A DNA stretch of 34,535 bases from a virus, in IMG/VR virus record IMGVR_UViG_3300044681_000147, positions 1 through 34,535 of that record; one strand, given 5' to 3'. A program made the translations under genes and the position numbers. Shown one piece after another: positions 17,690 to 23,857 of the stretch; position 1 is the stretch's first letter; each line of letters starts with the position of its first letter. The notes beneath the pieces were generated by a model, which saw only the letters and a list, made by a program, of their open reading frames with translations, was not told the DNA's origin and did no database searches.

Positions 17690-17697
17690 TATTTATA
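17690..17697 (-). promoter_or_regulatory. T4-type late promoter (TATAAATA) for the giant fiber gene
   Basis: An exact TATAAATA on the minus strand lies in the 58-base gap between two fiber genes, about 50 bases upstream of the ATG at 17639. It abuts the stop codon of the preceding gene. Confidence 0.82.
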
Positions 17698-19056
17698 CTA
17701 AATGAAATATTGTCCCGTTATATTCAGGCGGCCACTTGAATTAGATGCAAGAGTTACTGCACCATTATTTCCAGCTCCGTCTTCTGTTTCAACGAGAATC
17801 TCGTTAGTGTTTGCCATCAACCTTGCCAACAAACTATCTCCATCAGTATACGTTAATCCACCATCTGTGGCCACCGAAAATACATAATGTTGACCCGAAG
17901 AATCTTCTGAGGTGTAGGGCATACCTGTCACCTTAATATCTCCTGATCCTGTGTGACTACTCCAAACAAGTTGTAACGTGAACTGAACGGTATCTCCGAT
18001 TCTTGTGTAACGTCCAACCTGTGTCGAGTATGTCGCTGATCCAGCCGTAGAAGAACCTTCCACCACTGGAGTAAAACTACCCTTCTTAAATTCTTCCATC
18101 AAGTAATTGCTTGATGTACCACCAACATAAATGCCTGCATCAACTTTAACGTCTTCATAGGAAGGTCTGGTTGTTACTTGTGGGTACGAGTTAATCTGTA
18201 CTTCATCAGTATCACTCAGTCCAACCGTGAACGTAATACTTGTTCCGTTAACAGCAGTGTAGTCCGTATCAGGACTCATCAACACACCGTTGTTGAATAC
18301 CTTAATAGAACCGACTGTATATTTTAATGTGTTGCCTTCTGTATCAACTCCAGACAACACAGTCTGTCCTTCACTTGGTGTGAAGAAATATTCACTAAAT
18401 GTCGAGGAAGATGTGTCGAATTGGGGAAAGGCGAAGATTTGTAGAAAATCTCCCGCAGTGGCTCCCGCAGTTAAAACAACACTAGTTCCATTTGTCGCTG
18501 TATAGTCTATGTTGGGATCAAGTAATACACCGTTATTGTAAACTTGAATTTTTCCAACCGCATAACTTAATGTTCTGGTATTGTTATCAAGACCAGTAAA
18601 TGTTGTTTGTAGAGCCGTTGCAGTATAGTTGAATTCAAGGATTTGAATGTCATCAGTAATACTAACGATCTGAACTTTATCAGATGAATCGACTCCACTT
18701 GTAAGTGTAATAGACGTGTTGTCGCTATCAACGGAATAGTCTTGATTGGGATCAAGAAGAATACCGTTGAGATACAAATCTATTAAAGCCGGCGTTACCA
18801 TTAGGTCAACGCCGTTATCGTCCGCACCAGTAAATACCGTCTGACCAGAATCTCCAGAATAATAATATTCTATAAGAGATGTTGTGGTCTGAGTTGGGTT
18901 AACCGTGACAATGGATTCTGTTCCACCGACACTCTTCTTGATGAACATCCGTCCATCATATGTGTTAATCGCAACTTCGCCCAGTTCCAGCTGGTCTACA
19001 GTTGGTATTTTACCCGCTACGGCACTTCTTTTAAGCCGAAACGTAGTATTTGACAT
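17698..19056 (-). CDS. Fiber protein with three beta repeats and a putative receptor-binding tip
   Basis: A 452-residue protein. The N-terminal ~55 residues (FRLKRSAVAGKIPTVDQLELGEVAINTYDGRMFIKK) are the virion-attachment module common to phage fibers, with ELGEVAINTYDG as its signature. Three tandem ~75-residue beta domains follow (about 62-300), each containing a K-V/I-x-NNGVLLDPNxDY-type hairpin. The last ~130 residues (GSFTPVVEGSS..., YSTQVGRYTRIGDTVQFTLQLVW, LNITGQYFI) resemble the C-terminal beta-sandwich tip of many phage fibers, likely the host-contact domain. AAGGATG lies before the start. It is a good candidate for a short host-range-determining fiber. The assignment is by pattern, not by a known homologue. 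Confidence 0.78.
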   Translation of the reverse strand: MSNTTFRLKRSAVAGKIPTVDQLELGEVAINTYDGRMFIKKSVGGTESIVTVNPTQTTTSLIEYYYSGDSGQTVFTGADDNGVDLMVTPALIDLYLNGILLDPNQDYSVDSDNTSITLTSGVDSSDKVQIVSITDDIQILEFNYTATALQTTFTGLDNNTRTLSYAVGKIQVYNNGVLLDPNIDYTATNGTSVVLTAGATAGDFLQIFAFPQFDTSSSTFSEYFFTPSEGQTVLSGVDTEGNTLKYTVGSIKVFNNGVLMSPDTDYTAVNGTSITFTVGLSDTDEVQINSYPQVTTRPSYEDVKVDAGIYVGGTSSNYLMEEFKKGSFTPVVEGSSTAGSATYSTQVGRYTRIGDTVQFTLQLVWSSHTGSGDIKVTGMPYTSEDSSGQHYVFSVATDGGLTYTDGDSLLARLMANTNEILVETEDGAGNNGAVTLASNSSGRLNITGQYFI

Positions 19057-19069
19057 TTGTCATCCTTCA

Positions 19070-19102
19070 ATCCAATATTGGATATGGAACCCTATAGAGG
19101 GT
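19070..19102 (-). other. Palindrome plus small stem-loop in a fiber intergenic gap
   Basis: The gap between two fiber genes holds a perfect 14-base palindrome ATCCAATATTGGAT (19070-19083) and a 5-bp stem ACCCT/AGGGT with loop ATAG (19089-19102). Neither is followed by a T-tract on the minus strand. They may be mRNA processing or stability elements, or chance. Confidence 0.35.
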
Positions 19103-19104
19103 CT

Positions 19105-21084
19105 TTAATATGTACCACCATCTAATTGGTAAACCGTTACCGCACCAGACGTGACAGTAAATTGGTCAGAATCAAATGATGCAACGCCAGGGTTAGTAAC
19201 CGTGGCAAGTTCTGCTGCGATGGTAAGTTCATTTGTACCATCGTTATACGTAAGATCAATACCTTCACCAGCAGTAAGAAGGTTTGCTACTTCACTATCC
19301 ACCAACTGTTCAAAGGTGACACCATCAATATATAATTGACCAGTGACATCTAAGGGTTTGTTGGTTGTCCACTTATCACCCGCTGCGTTATATGTAATTT
19401 CTGCATTAGCACCGGCAATAAGAATACCAGCACCGTCAGCCTCACCGGCTGTGGTTGCACTATCCGCAAGAGTGATCTTAAGATCGTTAACAGAAAGTTC
19501 TGTTGAATTGATGGTTGTTGTTGTACCCTGAACTGTGAGGTTACCAAGGATATACACATCCCCAGAGTCACCCACCGGATTAGGATCAAGATACAGGATA
19601 CCGTTAGCAGAAGTTGTGCTAATCGTGTTACCATCAATTTTTACATTATCGACTTCAAGAGAAGTCAGTCCTGTGACATCTGTAATTGTGTCACCAAGGT
19701 TTACTGTAGTATCACCAATAACTACAGTAGAGTTAGCGAGTTGGTTGTTGTCAACACCACCAGCCGCAATAGAAACGTGTCCATTTGAGACTGAGAAATC
19801 GTTGTTATCAAAAGAAGCAACACCCTTATTATTAGAGTCAGCATCTTCACCATCGACTGTGATGATCTGACCAGAGTGTGTTACGTTGATACCTTCCCCA
19901 CCAAAAATGGCAAAGGTGTGACTGCTAGGAGAAAATGATCCCGTGTCTGTCTGAATAGACTTAAGAACCGTGTCTACAAGTGAAACTTCACCAGCATTAA
20001 CAACAAAGTCAGCTGATATGAATTGTGCAACACCCTTTGCATCAGAATCCGCATTAGCAGCGGTAATCGTTACTGTAGTACCAGAACCAGAAGTAGAAAT
20101 ACCCTGAGAAGAAGTACCTACAATATTAAACGTGTGGTTCGAAGGTGTTACAGAACTTCCATCAGTACCAACAACTTTCGCTACTGCATCGACTAGATTG
20201 ATATGACCAGCAGCAGTTGTGAAGTCTGAAGAATCAAAAGAAGCCGCACCCTTAACCGTAGTAGTAGCATTCTCAAGATTGAATGTAAATGTGTTTGATG
20301 CTGAATCAAGATCAAGAGTGATGTTACCTGTTGCAGCGAGAGTTACAGCAGAGTCTAAAATAGAAATCGCATGATCGTTAATTGTAAGGGTAGTCGCAAC
20401 CGCAACAGTACTAGCAGCGGTGAGTTGACCACGATCATTGACGGTGAATGTAGGAATCTCTGTTGCAGAACCATAACTACCAGCAGTAACGCCAGAAGAA
20501 TCGATGGTGTATGTTACGGTATCATCGGTTACGTTTGATGTTAACCCAGGCCCGCCTGCGAAGGTAAGAACTCCAGACACAGAAGAGAAAACATCTGAGT
20601 CTGACTGATCATCTGCGATACTGAAAGACACCGCAGCAATTTGACCATCAACATATGCCTTAGTTACCGCATCACTATCTAAAAGTGGGGTTGCTAGATT
20701 GATAATGCGAGAACCATTAGCATTGATGATGTTGTTGGCTGGAGTGAAATTCAAACCACCTGTTGTTGTAGAAATATAATTGCCATTAAGGTCAATATTG
20801 TCTACAATCAAATGATCCAACTTGGAGTTGGAGTCTGCGATTAATGCAGTATTTGCAGTTAGTGTTCCAAAAGGAGCAACACCCTCACCGCCTAATAGGT
20901 CAACGTAATATTTACCACCAACCACGGTATGGTTAGCAGCATCACCATTGGTCTCTGTTCCAGTACCAACATACAAACGGTCACCACCGGCACCATTATA
21001 ATATGAATACGCTAACTCGCCTTGAGCTAGCGTGCTGGGATTCCCACTAGTCCCAGAACGTTTTATTCTAATAATCGATGCCAT
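19105..21084 (-). CDS. Fiber/tail structural protein with N-terminal attachment module
   Basis: A 659-residue beta-rich protein. It starts IIRIKRSGTSGNPSTLAQGELAYSYYNG, the same attachment-type module as in the neighbouring fiber. After that come collagen-free, Ser/Asp-rich repeats of the form G-x-A-S-F-D-S-x-x-F-x-V/T-x-x-G-x-V/I-x-L-V/I (around residues 275-430 and again at the end), separated by T-I-x-G-x-G/D beta segments. It ends VYQLDGGTY, a short Gly-Gly-x-Tyr end shared with the next upstream gene product. This probably is a trimeric fiber or a baseplate-attached adaptor. Its ATG overlaps the previous stop by one base (TGATG), so the two are translated together. Confidence 0.72.
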   Translation of the reverse strand: MASIIRIKRSGTSGNPSTLAQGELAYSYYNGAGGDRLYVGTGTETNGDAANHTVVGGKYYVDLLGGEGVAPFGTLTANTALIADSNSKLDHLIVDNIDLNGNYISTTTGGLNFTPANNIINANGSRIINLATPLLDSDAVTKAYVDGQIAAVSFSIADDQSDSDVFSSVSGVLTFAGGPGLTSNVTDDTVTYTIDSSGVTAGSYGSATEIPTFTVNDRGQLTAASTVAVATTLTINDHAISILDSAVTLAATGNITLDLDSASNTFTFNLENATTTVKGAASFDSSDFTTAAGHINLVDAVAKVVGTDGSSVTPSNHTFNIVGTSSQGISTSGSGTTVTITAANADSDAKGVAQFISADFVVNAGEVSLVDTVLKSIQTDTGSFSPSSHTFAIFGGEGINVTHSGQIITVDGEDADSNNKGVASFDNNDFSVSNGHVSIAAGGVDNNQLANSTVVIGDTTVNLGDTITDVTGLTSLEVDNVKIDGNTISTTSANGILYLDPNPVGDSGDVYILGNLTVQGTTTTINSTELSVNDLKITLADSATTAGEADGAGILIAGANAEITYNAAGDKWTTNKPLDVTGQLYIDGVTFEQLVDSEVANLLTAGEGIDLTYNDGTNELTIAAELATVTNPGVASFDSDQFTVTSGAVTVYQLDGGTY

Positions 21085-21455
21085 CAGTATTGGCCTCCGT
21101 TAATTGTTTGTTCTTGCAGTAATGTACTTGCTTCGAAATTCTCTGTTGTTGTATTGTAAATTAAAATACTTCCGTTAACTTTGGTCGTAGTATCTACTCC
21201 AGCCAACTCATTAATAGAAGTACTTCCACCTACAGATTGTGCTGTCCACAATCCTTCTGTAGCATTCCAAACAAGCGAATCACCATCTTCTTTTCCGGAA
21301 GTATCAATTCCACGAATCTCGTCAATACTGACAATCCTTGGATCGATTTTTCTTACGGGTTTACCGACTGTTACTTTCTTAACAATAGTAACATTCTTTG
21401 TAGCCACATTGTCTACATTGATAGTGTTACCATCGGTTCTAACTCTTATCGCCAT
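21084..21455 (-). CDS. Small fiber-associated protein ending GGxY
   Basis: A 123-residue protein. The basic N-terminal third (KNVTIVKKVTVGKPVRKIDPR) is followed by two copies of an E-I/L-x-G-V/I-D-T-S/T-x-K-x-D/N-G-x-x-L/I-V/I-x-N beta-hairpin unit (about 47-70 and 79-105). The unit GKEDGDSLVWNATEGLWTAQ is common in phage fiber shafts. It ends TINGGQY. It is coupled to the next gene (one-base stop/start overlap) and follows a small protein after 6 bases, so it is likely a short fiber or connector. No specific name is justified. Confidence 0.6.
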   Translation of the reverse strand: MAIRVRTDGNTINVDNVATKNVTIVKKVTVGKPVRKIDPRIVSIDEIRGIDTSGKEDGDSLVWNATEGLWTAQSVGGSTSINELAGVDTTTKVNGSILIYNTTTENFEASTLLQEQTINGGQY

Positions 21456-21461
21456 TAATCG

Positions 21462-21821
21462 TCACCTTGTAACAGACGGTGAAACTTGAATCTTTCCTTG
21501 TAGTACTCTTTCAACAATGGTATTATCGCTCGAGTCCTGATAGGAAATTTCAACGTCATAGACGTATCTGCCCCTAGAACTCAGAGCATCAGTTTGTGCA
21601 TTTGTGAGGGAAAGGATTAAGACCCCATCGGTTGCAGGGTCAGCGATAGTGGCAGTGAAGTCCACGACTTCATCACTATCCGTAGAATTGTAATTTCTTT
21701 TCATCTTAGCGGCCGCACTGTGTCCAGTCAAATCTTTAACGGAACCGTCTTGTTCCACAAGATTTAACTCAATCGCAACGTCTGCGCCTTGATCTATAGT
21801 TAGGTCTTCGTAATGTGCCAT
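21462..21821 (-). CDS. Ig-like small tail/baseplate protein
   Basis: A 119-residue protein with an immunoglobulin-like beta pattern: DLTIDQGADVAIELNLVEQDG, then VKDLTGHSAAAKMKRNYNS, FTATIADPATDGVLILSLT and GRYVYDVEISY. This resembles the N-terminal domain of upper-baseplate/fiber-adaptor proteins of several phages, an observation of pattern only. The start codon and its GGAA ribosome site lie inside the 3' arm of an 18-bp hairpin that spans the late promoter (21821-21882), implying a strict late-only translation control. It is first in a short operon with the next two genes. Confidence 0.65.
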   Translation of the reverse strand: MAHYEDLTIDQGADVAIELNLVEQDGSVKDLTGHSAAAKMKRNYNSTDSDEVVDFTATIADPATDGVLILSLTNAQTDALSSRGRYVYDVEISYQDSSDNTIVERVLQGKIQVSPSVTR

Positions 21822-21882
21822 TCCCAGTTTCCAACTTAGTGAATACTATCATGTTTTATTTATATAAACCGGAAACTGGAAA
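21821..21882 (-). promoter_or_regulatory. RBS-sequestering hairpin with the late promoter inside its loop
   Basis: On the minus strand the 18 bases TTTCCAGTTTCCGGTTTA (21882-21865) can pair along their whole length with TAAGTTGGAAACTGGGAA (21838-21821), with four G-U pairs and no mismatch. The 3' arm contains the GGAA ribosome site and the A of the ATG at 21821. The 26-base loop contains the TATAAATA box. RNA coming from upstream genes would hide the start, while RNA starting at the late promoter lacks the 5' arm. T4 uses this arrangement for genes e, soc and 49. Confidence 0.8.
21857..21864 (-). promoter_or_regulatory. T4-type late promoter (TATAAATA) inside the hairpin loop
   Basis: An exact TATAAATA on the minus strand, 36 bases before the ATG at 21821 and directly after the 5' arm of the hairpin. 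The expected start of transcription is near 21850, downstream of that arm. Confidence 0.82.
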
Positions 21883-21888
21883 AATGAT

Positions 21889-22596
21889 TTATTCGGAACT
21901 AATTTCGTACACTAGGTCTTCTTGAAGGTCTTCTGAAGTTTCTCTCCAATCCCAAATAAATGAGACGGTCAATCTCCAGCAATCGGTCTGAGCTGCATGA
22001 TACAAAAGTTTATCTCTTTCGTGATAACCACCAAAATATCCCGCTTTACATTGCCAACCTTTTACATCCTCAAGAGTGACAATCTGTCCGTTATCTGGAT
22101 TGCGATATTTAAAGTGACCTTCTCCCGTTTCAGACCACGTGCAGATAAGGTTGTATGCAAAAGCGTTTGCATTGTTGTGCCATGAGATATATCCGCCCGG
22201 AGGATAGAAACAGAATAGAGCCGCATTTTTCGCACCAAGAAAATTAACCAACTTGGTATTGCACTCTACAATTCTATTCATCAATTTCAGACGATAATCA
22301 GGATTGTTTTTTCTGGCATAGTCTGAAAAACGATTGTGATCCATCTGGTGCGGTTTAAAACCATAACCAACTAAATGATCAGGGAACCCTTCATGTTTAT
22401 CTCCACTATCAACGATATATCTGAGATAGTCTGTAGACATCCACTTCTCACGGGTCTCTCTATCATTCTCATTTTCACAATGAAGATGGTTGTTTTTAAC
22501 AAAATCTTCAATATCATCGGTAAGAATTTTTCTACAATCTTCCAGAAGTTCCAAGAATTCTGGATTCTTGATAGGAATATCTTTCATTTGACTCAT
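21889..22596 (-). CDS. 2OG-Fe(II) oxygenase, Asp/Asn beta-hydroxylase-like
   Basis: A 235-residue protein with a double-stranded beta-helix core in its second half. Visible motif: FCFYPPGGYISWHNNANAF (128-146) with H140 as first iron ligand, then H200 (LLYHAAQTD) as second, and R208 (WRLTVSF) as probable 2-oxoglutarate anchor. The usual acidic ligand of H-x-D/E is replaced by Asn (H140-N-N142). Aspartyl beta-hydroxylases also work without the carboxylate ligand, so this does not imply inactivity. It would use 2-oxoglutarate and O2 to hydroxylate a protein side chain. Its ATG overlaps the glycosyltransferase stop by 4 bases. It is last in a three-gene early-type cassette. Confidence 0.72.
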   Translation of the reverse strand: MSQMKDIPIKNPEFLELLEDCRKILTDDIEDFVKNNHLHCENENDRETREKWMSTDYLRYIVDSGDKHEGFPDHLVGYGFKPHQMDHNRFSDYARKNNPDYRLKLMNRIVECNTKLVNFLGAKNAALFCFYPPGGYISWHNNANAFAYNLICTWSETGEGHFKYRNPDNGQIVTLEDVKGWQCKAGYFGGYHERDKLLYHAAQTDCWRLTVSFIWDWRETSEDLQEDLVYEISSE

Positions 22597-23321
22597 AAAA
22601 TATAACCGTCTTTATTCAATCCACAGGAGTAATGTCTAACAATAACTTCGCCTTCAGGTCTGGTAAGAGCCCAGTTCCAAGCATTATAATAATTCCACCG
22701 AAGATCGTCATCAAAGATTCCAATCTTAAGGTCTTTATATTTCGGTTCTTTCTCAGTTAACCACCACAAGGAGAATTGATCCCATGAACGGAGACTTTCC
22801 CCATAACCATCGGGCCACCATTCACGATCCATTTGTCTACGAGTGAGTTCCCACCAATCATCCATAAACTCACGAACGATAGGTTTGGTCATATCATAGA
22901 GACAGACACCCCCACACAACCAAAACTTATCCTTACCGTATGGAGTATCGAATTCCCACTCAGCATAGGAATAACTTCTTTCCTTGGTAAGTTCCGTAAA
23001 GACCATATCATGATCTTTCATCTCATCCCAAACTTTTGCGATGTCTTCATGTTCAACTTCCATGTCGGCATCAAGATACATGGTGATGTCATAGGGAGTT
23101 TTAGCCATCCCCCAAAGTTTAGCACGGTAATGATCATTACACCAAATAACTTGATCAAAGATATCACGATGAGTTTCTTCGAACATCCACTCTTCACAGA
23201 AAAGAGTGATCTTTGCATCTTCGTAATAGTCTAGAATAGACTCAGCAAGATTGATTGCGTATCGATAGAAGTTAATCTTACGAGAGGCAACAATTACAAA
23301 ACCCTTACTCTTCTCCGACAC
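22593..23321 (-). CDS. Glycosyltransferase, GT-A fold, DxD-containing
   Basis: A 242-residue protein with a Rossmann-like start (GFVIVASRKINFYRYAINLAESI), strand ITLFCEE and MYLDADMEVEH (81-91). The last contains the D84-A-D86 metal/nucleotide-sugar motif of GT-A enzymes. A later WLCGGVCLYD (~134-143) and SWDQFSLWWL (~178-187) resemble the acceptor-side segments of glycogenin/GT8-like families, and VRHYSCGLNKDG closes the protein. It has no membrane segment, so it acts in the cytoplasm. The acceptor could be host surface precursors, phage DNA or a virion protein. The neighbouring hydroxylase and sequon-rich repeat proteins favour the last. It overlaps the upstream gene by 17 bases. Confidence 0.78.
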   Translation of the reverse strand: MSEKSKGFVIVASRKINFYRYAINLAESILDYYEDAKITLFCEEWMFEETHRDIFDQVIWCNDHYRAKLWGMAKTPYDITMYLDADMEVEHEDIAKVWDEMKDHDMVFTELTKERSYSYAEWEFDTPYGKDKFWLCGGVCLYDMTKPIVREFMDDWWELTRRQMDREWWPDGYGESLRSWDQFSLWWLTEKEPKYKDLKIGIFDDDLRWNYYNAWNWALTRPEGEVIVRHYSCGLNKDGYIL

Positions 23322-23778
23322 TCTCAGTTTCCTCTACTTTTTTCAATTCATCCATAAGGATCATAATAGCATAAAGGTTTACTTCAACCTTATTCTTTGC
23401 TCTACGTAGTTTAGATTTAAGAGGACGGTTTTTAGAGTCTTTAATCTCAGGAACTTCGAAGGCTTCTAGTTTGTAATTGAAGAGTTCTTCCAACTTACGA
23501 GCTTTAGCGTGTTCAAGTTGTTTTTGTTTCTCTTCTTCAGACTCTCGTTTCTTACGGATATTTCGTTCATCCGTATTTGCATTGATGCTCTCTTCACCCA
23601 AAGCTTCCACAACTTCATTGAAGTCTGGATTTGGATTGCCATCTTTATCAGTCTTACGGAGTTTCATCACCTGTCGAGTGATTCTACCCACGTCATCTTC
23701 AATCTCAAGGATGCAGTTCAGCATTTGTTTTTCGCCGGTTTCCCAGAATGCATTATCCATCCATTTTCTATAACTCAT
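23305..23778 (-). CDS. Charged coiled-coil protein of unknown function, first in the cassette
   Basis: A 157-residue, Lys/Glu-rich, largely helical protein. A structured start (YRKWMDNAFWETGEKQMLNC) is followed by an RKTDKDGNPNPDFNE loop, a long charged coiled-coil (about 65-100, RNIRKKRESEEEKQKQLEHA), a second helical part and an acidic end. I do not recognise the family. AGGAG precedes the ATG. It is the first gene behind the near-consensus sigma-70 promoter and also has a late-like box (TATAAATT). It overlaps the glycosyltransferase gene by 17 bases. It may be an assembly partner for the modifying enzymes or unrelated. Confidence 0.65.
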   Translation of the reverse strand: MSYRKWMDNAFWETGEKQMLNCILEIEDDVGRITRQVMKLRKTDKDGNPNPDFNEVVEALGEESINANTDERNIRKKRESEEEKQKQLEHAKARKLEELFNYKLEAFEVPEIKDSKNRPLKSKLRRAKNKVEVNLYAIMILMDELKKVEETESVGEE

Positions 23779-23799
23779 TTCATCATCTCCTGTGTGCGA

Positions 23800-23807
23800 A
23801 ATTTATA
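23800..23807 (-). promoter_or_regulatory. Late-promoter-like box (TATAAATT)
   Basis: The minus strand reads TATAAATT, one base off the T4 late consensus, 22 bases before the ATG at 23778. Together with the sigma-70-type promoter just upstream it could give early and late expression of the cassette. The distance is short, so it may be fortuitous. Confidence 0.4.
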
Positions 23808-23825
23808 TTATATAGACATTCTATT

Positions 23826-23854
23826 AGTATATAACATTATGCAAAGTTTGTCAA
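23826..23854 (-). promoter_or_regulatory. Near-consensus host sigma-70 promoter
   Basis: On the minus strand TTGACA (23854-23849) is followed after exactly 17 bases by TATACT (23831-23826), matching 11 of 12 consensus bases with ideal spacing. Its -35 box begins 4 bases after the stop codon of the large repeat gene, and it points at the gene starting at 23778. It is the only such promoter I found; the other promoter boxes in this block are of T4 late type. Early transcription by unmodified host polymerase is likely. Confidence 0.78.
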
Positions 23855-23857
23855 GGA

